Below are positions 16,885 through 25,427 of a stretch of 44,435 nucleotides of DNA, piece by piece (positions within the stretch are counted from its first letter, which is position 1; every line of letters starts with the position of its first letter). Both the position numbers and the translations under genes were made by a program. The DNA comes from an uncultured Opitutia bacterium (GTDB lineage Bacteria; Verrucomicrobiota; Verrucomicrobiia; Opitutales; Opitutaceae). The notes under the pieces are model-generated. The model did no database searches. It was not told the origin of the DNA and worked only from the letters and a program-made list of their open reading frames with translations. The DNA lies in contig CAIKHO010000009.1 of the NCBI GenBank assembly GCA_903827245.1, positions 1 to 44,435 on the forward strand, given 5' to 3'.

Positions 16885-18272
16885 GTCTTGGGCGGGCGGT
16901 TATGCAGCCATTTGCGGAATTCGCCCCCGCGCCACGGCGGCAGGGTGCGCTTGGCCTCCCAGGCCCGGAGCGCGGGCACGGGCACCAGCTTCGTCGGCAG
17001 GTAATTCATGAGCCGGCCGCCGATCAGCGAGGCCTTCCAGGCCAGTGGCTGTGACGCCAGCAGGGCCCACGCGCCCATCGGCGGCGTGCCGGGGGACGAC
17101 AGGCCCTCCTGCTTGCCCTTGTCGCGAAGGCGCAGCAGCAGGTCGGGAATGGGAATGTTGACCGGGCAGACTTCCTGGCACGCGCCGCAGAGGCTCGAGG
17201 CCTTCGGCAGGTCCGCCTTTTCCTTGAAACGGTCGCCCATCAGCAGCGGCGACAGCACCGCCCCGACCGGGCCCGGGTACACGCTGCGATAGGCATGGCC
17301 GCTTGCCTGGCGGTAAACGGGGCAGACATTGAGGCACGCGCCGCAGCGGATGCAACGGAGGATGTCACGGCAGTCGCTCGCGAGCACTTCCGTGCGGCCG
17401 TTGTCGACGAGGATGACATGCATCTCCTCGGGGCCGTCGGGCTGGGTCGCGGACTTCGGCCCGCTGATGAACTCGGTGTAGACCGTGAGGTCCTGCGCGG
17501 TGCCGCTGCGTGCGAGCAGGTTCAGGAGCAGCGCGAGGTCGCGATCGCGCGGCACGATCTTCTCGATGCCGACCATCGCGATGTGGCACTTCGTGGCGGC
17601 GAGGCAAAAGCGGGAGTTGCCCTCGTTCGTCACGAGCACGAGGCGTCCGCTCTCGGCGGAAATGAAGTTGCCGCCCGTGAGGCCGACATCGGCCTCAAGG
17701 TACTTGTGGCGGAGGAACTGCCGCGCGCGGCGGGTGATCGTCTGCGGGTCGTCGTTGTAGGCCCCGAGGCCGTTCTTCTCGAAAGAGGTCGCGATCTCGC
17801 GGCGATTCTTGTGGATGATCGGCTTGACGATGTGCGAGGGGTGGTCGTGGTCGATCTGGACGATGAACTCGCCGAGGTCGGTCTCGAGCGCCTCCATCCC
17901 GTGCTTCTCGAGGAAATGCGCCAACTCGGTCTCCTCGCTGACCATGGTCTTGGCCTTGACCATCTTCGTCGCCCCGCGCGCCCGCATGATCTTCAGCACG
18001 GTTTCGTTGGCGGCGTCGGCGGTCGCGGCCCAATGGACGATCACGCCATTCGCCTTCAGCTTCGCCTCCACGGCGGGCAGGTAGGTGTCGAGGTTCTCGA
18101 TGACGTGCTGCTTCACCTGGCCGGCCAGCACCCGGAGGCGGTTCGGGTCGGGATACTCGTCGAACAGCAGCTTGGTGCGCTTCTCGTGGCCCTTCTTCGA
18201 GCCGTCATAGACCGCAGCCCGCGTGTCGGCGCGGAGCTCGGCGGCAAACTGGTCGATCTGTTGAAACTTCAT
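16881..18272 (-). CDS. lutB: Lactate utilization iron-sulfur protein B
   Basis: A 463-residue iron-sulfur subunit of LutABC. It has an N-terminal LUD domain (about 60-300) and a two-cluster ferredoxin domain with C307, C310, C313, C317 (CIRCGACLNVCP) and C362, C365, C369 (CGACQEVCPVN) plus a C-terminal tail. It passes electrons from lactate towards LutA or the quinone pool. It lies downstream of lutA across a 79-base gap that contains a perfect hairpin, and is coupled to lutC. Confidence 0.93.
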   Translation of the reverse strand: MKFQQIDQFAAELRADTRAAVYDGSKKGHEKRTKLLFDEYPDPNRLRVLAGQVKQHVIENLDTYLPAVEAKLKANGVIVHWAATADAANETVLKIMRARGATKMVKAKTMVSEETELAHFLEKHGMEALETDLGEFIVQIDHDHPSHIVKPIIHKNRREIATSFEKNGLGAYNDDPQTITRRARQFLRHKYLEADVGLTGGNFISAESGRLVLVTNEGNSRFCLAATKCHIAMVGIEKIVPRDRDLALLLNLLARSGTAQDLTVYTEFISGPKSATQPDGPEEMHVILVDNGRTEVLASDCRDILRCIRCGACLNVCPVYRQASGHAYRSVYPGPVGAVLSPLLMGDRFKEKADLPKASSLCGACQEVCPVNIPIPDLLLRLRDKGKQEGLSSPGTPPMGAWALLASQPLAWKASLIGGRLMNYLPTKLVPVPALRAWEAKRTLPPWRGGEFRKWLHNRPPKT

Positions 18273-18282
18273 TGGTGTTACT

Positions 18283-18343
18283 TGTAGGAGCGGCTTTACG
18301 CCGCGAATGGCGTTGCTGATCGCGGCGTAAAGCCGCTCCTACA
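18283..18343. repeat. Perfect hairpin between lutA and lutB, 24-base arms
   Basis: TGTAGGAGCGGCTTTACGCC... (18283-18306) is exactly complementary to 18320-18343, with a 13-base loop. It fills almost the whole lutA-lutB gap. Within a transcript this would be a strong internal stem that could lower or uncouple lutBC expression, or protect the lutA message. Confidence 0.88.
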
Positions 18344-18351
18344 GCTAAAGG

Positions 18352-19119
18352 TCAGATCAGCCCCCCGTTTTTCAAGGCGTCGCGCAGCACCTGGGCGAGG
18401 TGCATGTTCTTGAGCGGCTGCCCTTCCTTCTCGGCCAGCCCTCCCATGTGCATGAGGCAGCTCATGTCGCCCGACACGAGGATGTCCGGCTTCGCCGCGC
18501 GCACGTGATCGAGCTTCAGGTTGCCCATGGCGGTGGAGATGTTCGGGAACGACACGGAGAACGTGCCGCCGAAGCCGCAGCACTGTTCGCCCTCGCCGAA
18601 TTCGACGACCTTCAGCCCGGCGATCGAGGCGAACAGGGTGGAGGCGGCCGCGCTGCTCGCCGTGCCCCGCGTATGGCACGAGCGGTGGAAAGCGATGGTC
18701 GAGTCGAACCGGCCCGGCCAGGTCTTCACGCCGAGGCCATTGACGATGAAGTCGCCCAGCTCCCAGGCACGTTTGCCGAGGGACTCGACCGCAGGGAGAT
18801 CAGGCTCCTTTTCAAATTCCAGCGGTGCGCCGTGGAACAGCATCGCCGCGCAGGAGCCGGAGGGGACGATCACCGGCTCGTCGCCGGCAAAGGTCTTCAC
18901 GGTGTGGCGCACGACCTTGCGCGACGCCGGCCAGTCGCCACCGTTGAAGGCCGGCTGGCCGCAGCAGGTCTGGGCCTCCGGAAAGCCGACGGTGCAGCCG
19001 AGGTGCTCCAGCACCTGGACGGTGGCCTTGGCCACGTCGTCGTAAAAGGCGTCGCAAAGGCAGGTCGCCATGAGCTGTACGCGCCGGCCGGTGAGGGGAA
19101 GTCGCTCGGTGTTGAGCAT
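18352..19119 (-). CDS. lutA: Lactate utilization protein A (CCG domain)
   Basis: A 255-residue protein with two cysteine-rich CCG (DUF224) modules, as in heterodisulfide reductase HdrB and GlpC. The motifs are TCCGQPAFNGGDWP and QCCGFGGTFSV with supporting SGSCAAM and HRSCHTRG. It is a redox subunit of the LutABC complex. It is the first gene of lutABC and divergent from rhaB with 117 bases between starts, so the two sugar/lactate units may share control sequences. Confidence 0.92.
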   Translation of the reverse strand: MLNTERLPLTGRRVQLMATCLCDAFYDDVAKATVQVLEHLGCTVGFPEAQTCCGQPAFNGGDWPASRKVVRHTVKTFAGDEPVIVPSGSCAAMLFHGAPLEFEKEPDLPAVESLGKRAWELGDFIVNGLGVKTWPGRFDSTIAFHRSCHTRGTASSAAASTLFASIAGLKVVEFGEGEQCCGFGGTFSVSFPNISTAMGNLKLDHVRAAKPDILVSGDMSCLMHMGGLAEKEGQPLKNMHLAQVLRDALKNGGLI

Positions 19120-19236
19120 GGTGAGGATCGCGATTCAACGCTGCGTCGCCCCCCAAGGCTTGCAAACGAAAACACCGGATCATGAAAATTTGGTAGATTT
19201 CACCCCGCCCCGTTTTCATCCTGCCTCTCCCCCGCC

Positions 19237-20670
19237 ATGCCCTCCACCGTTTACTCCGCCGCCATCGACCTCGGCGCAACCAGCGGCCGCGTCATCCTCG
19301 GCGCCTGGTCCAAAAACCGCCTCACCCTCACCGAGGCGCACCGTTTCCCCAACGCCTTCCGCTCCCTCGGCACCCACGACTATTGGGAGATCGGCACGCT
19401 CTGGCACGAGGTGCAGACCGGCCTGCGCAAGGCCGCTGCCGCCCTGCCGCGCGGCGCGCGGCTCGCCTCCGTCGGTGTCGACACCTGGGGCGTGGACTAC
19501 GCACTGGTCAATGACACCGGCCGGCTGGTCTTTCCGGTGCACGCCTACCGGGACGCCCGCACCCAGCCGGGCCTCAAGCACCTCGCCAACACCCGCGCCG
19601 CGCTCGAGCGCATCTACGCGGCCACCGGCATCCCGAATGTTTTCTACAACACCAGCCTGCAGCTCGAGGAGGTCGTGGCCCACTGCCCGGCCGTCGCCGA
19701 CCTCGCCACCCGCTGCCTTTTCCTGCCGGACTACCTGAATTTCCTCCTCTCCGGCCGGATGGAGAACGAGCTCACCGTCGCCAGCACGTCGCAGCTGCTC
19801 GATGTGCACACAACCGACTGGTCACGCCCGACCCTCGATCACTTCCACCTGCCGCCGCAGTGGTTCACGAAGCCCGTCCTCACCGGCACCAAGCTGGGCC
19901 GCGTGCGCGGCCTGCCCGAGCTCGCCGGCACGCAGGTGATCGTGGTGCCCGGCCACGACACCGCGTGCGCCTACGATGCGATGCCGGCGTCGCCCGACGG
20001 CACCGACCTGTACATCAGCTCCGGCACCTGGTCGCTCGTCGGGTTTGAAAGCGACAAACCCCTGCTCGGACCCGAGGCGCTTGCCGCCCGCATCGCCAAC
20101 GAACGCATCGGCGACGGCCGCTACCGGCCGCTCACGAATGTGATCGGCCTCTGGATGCTCGAGGGCCTCATGAAGGATTTCAGCGCGCGTCCGCAGAGCG
20201 ACCGTGAATGGGCTGCGCTCATCGCCGCCGCCGAGAAGCTGCCGGCGGCCAAGGCCCCGCTCGACATGGCCGACCCGGCTTTTGCCAACCCTCCGTCGAT
20301 GAAGGCCGCGGTCGACGCCCAGTTGAAAAAACGAAAGCTCCCCGCGCCCAAAAATCTCGCGGCCTATACCCGTCTGGTCTGCGACTCGCTGGGCCACGGC
20401 CACGCCGGCGCGATGCGGGCGTTCGAGCGCATGTCCGGGCGCACGTTCCAGCGTATCCTCATGGTTGGCGGCGGCTCGAAGAACCGCCTCCTCTGCCAGG
20501 CCACGGCGGACGCCGCCGGCATCCCGGTCGTATCGTTCAACCTCGAGGGCACCGCCGTGGGCAACCTCGCCCGCCAGCTCATTGCCCTCGGCGCGGTGAA
20601 GGATCTCGCGACCTTCCGCTCCCACCTGGGCGCGACCCTGCAGCAGAAAATCTATACCCCGCGTTCGTAG
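19237..20670 (+). CDS. rhaB: Rhamnulokinase (FGGY family)
   Basis: A 477-residue FGGY carbohydrate kinase that phosphorylates L-rhamnulose to L-rhamnulose 1-phosphate with ATP. The N-terminal phosphate motif is AIDLGATSGRVILG; RhaB-like stretches are GVDTWGVDYALV, GHDTACAYDAMP, YISSGTWSLVG and MVGGGSKNRLLCQATAD. Fuculokinase activity is a possible alternative, but DLGATSGR and the SGTWSLVG region fit RhaB. Its product feeds RhaEW and possibly the microcompartment aldolase. Its TAG stop is part of a repeat fragment that begins GTAGCAGCCGAGGT. The isomerase RhaA and a transporter are not in the window. Confidence 0.92.
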   Translation: MPSTVYSAAIDLGATSGRVILGAWSKNRLTLTEAHRFPNAFRSLGTHDYWEIGTLWHEVQTGLRKAAAALPRGARLASVGVDTWGVDYALVNDTGRLVFPVHAYRDARTQPGLKHLANTRAALERIYAATGIPNVFYNTSLQLEEVVAHCPAVADLATRCLFLPDYLNFLLSGRMENELTVASTSQLLDVHTTDWSRPTLDHFHLPPQWFTKPVLTGTKLGRVRGLPELAGTQVIVVPGHDTACAYDAMPASPDGTDLYISSGTWSLVGFESDKPLLGPEALAARIANERIGDGRYRPLTNVIGLWMLEGLMKDFSARPQSDREWAALIAAAEKLPAAKAPLDMADPAFANPPSMKAAVDAQLKKRKLPAPKNLAAYTRLVCDSLGHGHAGAMRAFERMSGRTFQRILMVGGGSKNRLLCQATADAAGIPVVSFNLEGTAVGNLARQLIALGAVKDLATFRSHLGATLQQKIYTPRS

Positions 20671-20892
20671 CAGCCGAGGTGACTAGGCTGTGATGGGGGC
20701 CATCGTTTGCGATGGGCCAATTCGAATCGGTTTCGCGCAGAGGCGCAGGGACGCGGAGAAAGGCAATTGGGCAACAAGCACAGAGTGATTCGCCGATTGA
20801 TCTCTGCGTCCTCCGTGCCTCTGAGTGAAATTCCGGGTTCCGAGTCCAACCTCCTGCCCTGCTCTGCGGCTTCGCGCCTCTGCGCGAACCAT
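20667..20892. repeat. Truncated 70-bp element followed by a second repeat
   Basis: 20667-20692 matches the first third of the 70-bp element (GTAGCAGCCGAGGT) and includes the rhaB stop. About 20730-20892 is an inverted repeat with arms beginning TTTCGCGCAGAGGCGCAGGG and ending CGCGCCTCTGCGCGAACC. Its right half matches 8645-8750. It may end both convergent transcripts. Confidence 0.7.
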
Positions 20893-20896
20893 CCCC

Positions 20897-21811
20897 TCAC
20901 CGGGCCGTCAGTTCCTTCAGCCGCGCATAAAGCCGTCCCAGCCGCGGCATCGCCAATCCCGCCGCCTGCGCGCGACGCAGCGGCTCGCCCCAGATCGCCT
21001 CGACCTCGACTTCGCGGCCCGCGAGATGATCCACGGCGCTCGACGGCCGGTACGGACCCATGGGGCGCGTCACATCGATCTGCGACTGGATGAACTTTTC
21101 CGGGATGAAAAAGCCCAGTCGCCCGGCGGCTCCGGCCACCTCGTCCATCAAGCCGCGCAGCTCGGCCGTCAGCGCGGCATCGGCCAGCACGTCCTCGACC
21201 GTGATCCCATGCTCGAGCGTGAGGCCATTAAAGGGGATGTTCCAGACCAGCTTCCGCCAGCGCGCCTCGGCCAGGCTGTCCACCGGCCGGCAGTCCACGC
21301 CGGCACCGGTGAAAAGCGCCGCCAGCGCCCGCGTGCGGTCCAGCACCGGCCGCCCGAATTCACCGAGCGTGAGCACGCCCGGCGAGTGATAGCCAGTGAC
21401 CTCACCCGGCGCCGTGCGCATGATCGAGATGAAGCACAGCCCGCCCAGCACGCGCTCCGCGCCGACCAGTGCCGCCATGAACTCGTCGCTGCCCAGGCCG
21501 TTCTGCAGCGTGAGGACCATCGTGTCCGGCCCGAGCAGGGGCGGCAGCAGCCGTGCGAGTTCGCCGTTGGCCGTGGTCTTGAGGGTGATGACCACAACAT
21601 CGACCGGACCGATTTCCCCGGTGGTTGCGAAGGCCGCGACCTGCGGCAGCCGCCGCACCCCGTCCTTCTCCCGCAGCGTCAGCCCGTGCGAACGCACCGC
21701 GGCCAAGTCGCCGCGCATGAGGAAGCGCACATCCGCGCCCGCCAGCGCCAGCCGGGCCCCATAGTAAGTGCCGATCGCACCCGAGCCGACGATGGCGATC
21801 GAGGGATTCAT
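20897..21811 (-). CDS. panE: 2-dehydropantoate 2-reductase
   Basis: A 304-residue ketopantoate reductase that makes pantoate with NADPH for CoA synthesis. The Rossmann motif is IVGSGAIGTYYGARLALAG at the N-terminus; the catalytic lysine lies in EARWRKLVWNIPFNGLT, and a conserved acidic stretch is VEVEAIWGEP. Some PanE-like proteins act on other 2-ketoacids, so the physiological role is probable rather than sure. It follows rhaEW after an 82-base gap holding a repeat. Another pantoate gene, panC, lies at 34116. Confidence 0.87.
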   Translation of the reverse strand: MNPSIAIVGSGAIGTYYGARLALAGADVRFLMRGDLAAVRSHGLTLREKDGVRRLPQVAAFATTGEIGPVDVVVITLKTTANGELARLLPPLLGPDTMVLTLQNGLGSDEFMAALVGAERVLGGLCFISIMRTAPGEVTGYHSPGVLTLGEFGRPVLDRTRALAALFTGAGVDCRPVDSLAEARWRKLVWNIPFNGLTLEHGITVEDVLADAALTAELRGLMDEVAGAAGRLGFFIPEKFIQSQIDVTRPMGPYRPSSAVDHLAGREVEVEAIWGEPLRRAQAAGLAMPRLGRLYARLKELTAR

Positions 21812-21824
21812 TTCCCCGCGGATT

Positions 21825-21890
21825 ACGCGGATTGGCGCGGATGGGGAAACATAAATCCGCGTTTATCCGCGCAATCCGCGGGGAGGATCG
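21825..21890. repeat. Inverted repeat between rhaEW and panE
   Basis: The arms CGCGGATTACGCGGATTGGC and GCGCAATCCGCGGGG... are partly complementary, with internal ATCCGCG units repeated several times. It occupies most of the gap. Confidence 0.65.
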
Positions 21891-21892
21891 GC

Positions 21893-24085
21893 TCAGCGCA
21901 GGAAGGCGTCGTGCAGGCCGCCGTCGACGGCGAGGACCTGGCCGCAGGTCTTGCTGAGGCGGTCGCTCACGAGGACAAAGTACGCCTCGGCCTGGTCGGC
22001 GGGCGTGATCGGCGACTTCGTCAGCGTGCGGTCGGCATAGAACTGCGCGAGCTTGTTCACCAGCGAAGCCGTCTCCTCCTTCTCGGTGTAGGGGATGTTG
22101 TATTTCGCCAGCGAACCGATGACGCGGTCGCGCGGGAACATCGCGCTGCCGTGGACCACCGTGGCGGGCGCGACGCCGTTGACGCGGATGAGCGGGGCGA
22201 GCTCGATCGCCATTTCGCCCACGAGGTGGTTGGCCGCAGCCTTGGAGGCGTCGTACGCCATGGAGCCTTTTTTCGCCACCGTCGCATTCGCCGAGGTGGT
22301 GAGGACGTAGGTGCCCTTGAGGCCCTGCTCGCGCCAGGTCCTGGCCGCCTCGTCGCCGACGAGGTAACCGCCGGTGACGTTGATCGCAAAGGTGAGCGCC
22401 CACTTGTCGTCCGGGATGTGACCGGTCGTGTCGGTCGGCACGAAGATGCCGGCGGTGACGCAGATCGAGTCAAAGCCGCCATAGGCCAGGGCGACGTCGT
22501 CGAGCATGCGCCGGATGCTGGCACGGTCGGTGATGTTGGCGGCGAGCCCGAGCGCCGGGCCGCAGGCGGACAGGCCGGTGCCAGCCACGCCGATGCCGAC
22601 ACCATATTTGTCGGTGATTTCCTTGGCAGTGGCCTTAGCCGCGGCCTCGTTGAGATCGACGCACACGAGGTGAGCGCCCTCCTTCACCAGCCGGTGGGCC
22701 GTTTCCTTGCCGATGCCCGAGCCAGCGCCGATCACGATGACGACCTGGCGCGCGAGCTCCTTCTCGGCCGGCATGCGCTTGAGCTTCGCCTCCTCCAGCA
22801 GCCAGTACTCGATGTCGAAGGCCTCCTGCTGCGGGAGCGCGATGTACTTGTCGATGGCCTCGGCGCCGCGCATGACCTCGACGGCGCAGTTGTAGAACTC
22901 GGCGGTGACGCGCGACTCGGACTTGTCCTTGCCCCAGGCGATCATGCCGAGGCCGGGGATGAGCACGACCGTCGGGTTCGGGTCGCGCATCGCGGGCGAG
23001 TTTGGGTGTTTGCACTTGGCGTAGTAGTCCGCGTAGTCCTTGCGGTAGGCCTTGAGGCCGGCGGCCAGTTTCTTCTTCAGCGCCGCGGCATCCTCGGACT
23101 GCGGATTCCATTCGACGTAGAGCGGCTTGATCTTGGTGCGGAGGAAATGGTCGGGGCACGAGGTGCCGAGCTCGGCGAGGCGGGGGGCGTCCTTCGAGTT
23201 CACGAAGCGCAGGATCTTCTCGTCGTCCTGCACGGTGCCGATGAAGCGCTTCTGCTGGGAAACCTGGCCGCGCAGCCACGGAAGGATCGCGGCGAGGGCG
23301 GCGCGGCGCTCGGTGGGGGCGAGCGTCTGGTATTTTGCCCCGCCGAAGGCCGCGGCGTCGCCGCCCTTCGCGGCGTACTTCTCCTCGATGTAGGCGGAGG
23401 CCCGCTCGATGAAGTCGAGCGTGGCAGCGTAGCACTCCTTTTCATCGTCCGCCCACGAGATGAAACCATGCTGGCCCATCATGATGGCGCGGATCTTCGG
23501 GTTCTTTTTCTCGATCTTCTCCATGGCGAGCCCGAGCTCGAAGCCCGGCCGCATCCACGGCACGTAGGCCATCTCGCCACCGAAGATCTGCTTCGTGAGC
23601 TTTTCGCAGTTGGCCGACGCCGCGATCGCGATGATCGCGTTCGGGTGCATGTGGTCGACGTGCTTGCCGGTGAGAAACGAGTGGAGCGGCGTGTCGATCG
23701 AGGAGGCGCGAGGATTGAGGTTGAACGTGGTGTGGAAATACATGCCCACCATGTCGTCCTCGGCCGGGGACTTCAGGCCCTTGTCCTTGCGCGAAGCGTA
23801 GAGCTTCTGGAGGGCAAGGAGCTTGTCCTGGTAGAGCGACGAAAAGTTTTCGCGCAGGCTCGTGCGCAGGTCGCCGCCGGAGCCCTTGACCCACAGGACC
23901 TCGGTCTTCTCGCCGGTGAGCGGATCCTTCTCGACGATCTTCGCCGATGTATTGCCGCCGCCGGTGTTGGTGATGCGCTGGTCGCTGCCGAGCAGATTGG
24001 AGCGGTAGATGAGCCGGGCGACCGGGTCGAGCGACTTGGCCTTGGCGTCATCCCAGAGGAAATTTACGTAGCGGTAGGTTTTCAT
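21893..24085 (-). CDS. rhaEW: Bifunctional rhamnulose-1-phosphate aldolase/lactaldehyde dehydrogenase
   Basis: A 730-residue fusion. Residues 1 to about 430 are a class II (zinc) aldolase domain: TGGGNTSAKI, H145 and H147 in HVDHMHPNA, and H206 in GQHGF. Residues about 445-730 are a short-chain dehydrogenase with GAGSGIG at 453-459 and the catalytic Y611/K615 in YDASK. It cleaves rhamnulose 1-phosphate to DHAP and L-lactaldehyde and oxidises the aldehyde to L-lactate with NAD. No targeting helix is obvious at either end, so it is probably cytosolic. Its lactate would be the substrate of LutABC. It lies downstream of the microcompartment genes, separated by a quinone oxidoreductase gene. Confidence 0.93.
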   Translation of the reverse strand: MKTYRYVNFLWDDAKAKSLDPVARLIYRSNLLGSDQRITNTGGGNTSAKIVEKDPLTGEKTEVLWVKGSGGDLRTSLRENFSSLYQDKLLALQKLYASRKDKGLKSPAEDDMVGMYFHTTFNLNPRASSIDTPLHSFLTGKHVDHMHPNAIIAIAASANCEKLTKQIFGGEMAYVPWMRPGFELGLAMEKIEKKNPKIRAIMMGQHGFISWADDEKECYAATLDFIERASAYIEEKYAAKGGDAAAFGGAKYQTLAPTERRAALAAILPWLRGQVSQQKRFIGTVQDDEKILRFVNSKDAPRLAELGTSCPDHFLRTKIKPLYVEWNPQSEDAAALKKKLAAGLKAYRKDYADYYAKCKHPNSPAMRDPNPTVVLIPGLGMIAWGKDKSESRVTAEFYNCAVEVMRGAEAIDKYIALPQQEAFDIEYWLLEEAKLKRMPAEKELARQVVIVIGAGSGIGKETAHRLVKEGAHLVCVDLNEAAAKATAKEITDKYGVGIGVAGTGLSACGPALGLAANITDRASIRRMLDDVALAYGGFDSICVTAGIFVPTDTTGHIPDDKWALTFAINVTGGYLVGDEAARTWREQGLKGTYVLTTSANATVAKKGSMAYDASKAAANHLVGEMAIELAPLIRVNGVAPATVVHGSAMFPRDRVIGSLAKYNIPYTEKEETASLVNKLAQFYADRTLTKSPITPADQAEAYFVLVSDRLSKTCGQVLAVDGGLHDAFLR

Positions 24086-24184
24086 GAAAGAGTTCGGCCA
24101 CGGATTGGGCGGCGCGGAAGATAACTAATCACAGCGGATGCAGGCCGCAAATCCAACCTCATATTGCCCCCCGGCGGGCACCGT

Positions 24185-25153
24185 TCAGGGCAGCAGTAGC
24201 ACCTTGCCGGTCGTGGCGCGGCCCTCGAGGGCGCGGTGCGCATCAGCCGCCGCGGAGAGCGGAAAGGTGGCCCCGATGCGGACGCGCAGTCCGCCCGTCC
24301 CCACCCACCGGAAGAGTTCGCCCGCGCGCGCCTGCAGCTCCGCCGCGGTCGCGGCGTAATGGTTCAGCGTAGGACGCGTGAAATAGAGCGAGCCCTTCTG
24401 CATCAGGAGCAGCGGGGCGAATGGCGGCACCGGGCCGCTCGAGTTGCCGTAGGAAACCAACATCCCGCGCGGCCGGAGGCTGTCGAGGCTGCCGGTAAAG
24501 GTGTCCTTGCCCACCGCGTCGTAGACCACGTCCACGCCGCGACCGCCGGTGAATTGCCGCGCGGCGGTGCTGAAATTGTCGCGGGTATAAATACAAACCT
24601 CGTCCGCCCCGGCTTCACGCGCGAGCCGCGCCTTTTCGTCGGTACCCACAGTTGCGAGCACGCGAGCCCCGCGGCGTTTCGCGATCTGCACCAGCAGCAG
24701 CCCGACGCCACCCGCCGCCGCGTGTACCAGCGCCGTGTCGCCCGGCTTCAAGGGAAAGGTATCACAGGCGAGGTAATGCGCGGTCATGCCCTGCAGCAGC
24801 AAGGCCGCGGCGATGCGGGACTCCACGCCGTCCGGCACGCGCACAAGTTGGACGGCAGAAACGAGTGCCTCCGTCGCATAGGCTCCCGCAACCCTGGCCG
24901 ACGCCACCTGGTCGCCGACCCGGAATTCGGTCACGCCCGAACCCACCTCAGTGATGACCCCGGCAGCCTCCGCGCCCAGGGTATACGGCAGCGTCACAGG
25001 ATAGAGCCCGCTACGCTGATAGGTATCGATGAAGTTTATGCCCGCCGCCTCGACCCGCAGGCGGACCTCACCGGCGCCTGGCACCGGCAGCGGCACCTCG
25101 TCCACGCGCAGTTTTTCCGGCCCGCCCGTCTCATGGATGCGAATCGCCTGCAT
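24185..25153 (-). CDS. Zinc-free quinone oxidoreductase (MDR family)
   Basis: A 322-residue medium-chain reductase of the QorA type that reduces quinones or activated alkenes with NADPH. It has an N-terminal GroES-like domain (VRLRVEAAGINFIDTYQRSG) and a Rossmann domain with HAAAGGVGLLLVQIAKRRG. The structural and catalytic zinc ligands of alcohol dehydrogenases are missing, as expected. It sits between the malate dehydrogenase-like gene and rhaEW, but with a repeat upstream, so membership in the sugar operon is uncertain. Confidence 0.88.
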   Translation of the reverse strand: MQAIRIHETGGPEKLRVDEVPLPVPGAGEVRLRVEAAGINFIDTYQRSGLYPVTLPYTLGAEAAGVITEVGSGVTEFRVGDQVASARVAGAYATEALVSAVQLVRVPDGVESRIAAALLLQGMTAHYLACDTFPLKPGDTALVHAAAGGVGLLLVQIAKRRGARVLATVGTDEKARLAREAGADEVCIYTRDNFSTAARQFTGGRGVDVVYDAVGKDTFTGSLDSLRPRGMLVSYGNSSGPVPPFAPLLLMQKGSLYFTRPTLNHYAATAAELQARAGELFRWVGTGGLRVRIGATFPLSAAADAHRALEGRATTGKVLLLP

Positions 25154-25201
25154 GGCTCAACGGGTAGCGATGCGTTTCACCGCGTCAAGGGGACGAGCCG
25201 C

Positions 25202-25310
25202 CGGATTTTTTAGCCACTGATTCCACAGATAGTCACCGATATCCGACCGGCCGGAATTTTCTGATCCGTCATATTTGTGCCATCGGTGGAATCAGTGGTC
25301 AAAAAATCCG
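25202..25310. repeat. Inverted repeat between the dehydrogenase and quinone oxidoreductase genes
   Basis: The arms 25202-25230 (CGGATTTTTTAGCCACTGAT...) and 25282-25310 (...AATCAGTGGTCAAAAAATCC) are nearly complementary. It belongs to the same style as 43485-43590. It may mark the end of the microcompartment transcript. Confidence 0.78.
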
Positions 25311-25427
25311 ATGGCCGTGGGGTCCGCGATAGCCTGTTTCTAACAGACCCCTCAAGCTCACCTTGGCTGAGACCTGAAACTCGATGTTCCAACCTGGAAC
25401 ATCAAGTTCGAGGTCCGGGATAACAGG

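Noticed and set aside
21893-24085. RhaEW as a shell core enzyme
   Set aside because: Neither end shows a linker plus amphipathic helix, and the gene is separated from the shell operon by another gene and a repeat.
20825-24124. 1099-codon open frame on the plus strand
   Set aside because: Antisense to panE and rhaEW, both with full sets of family motifs.
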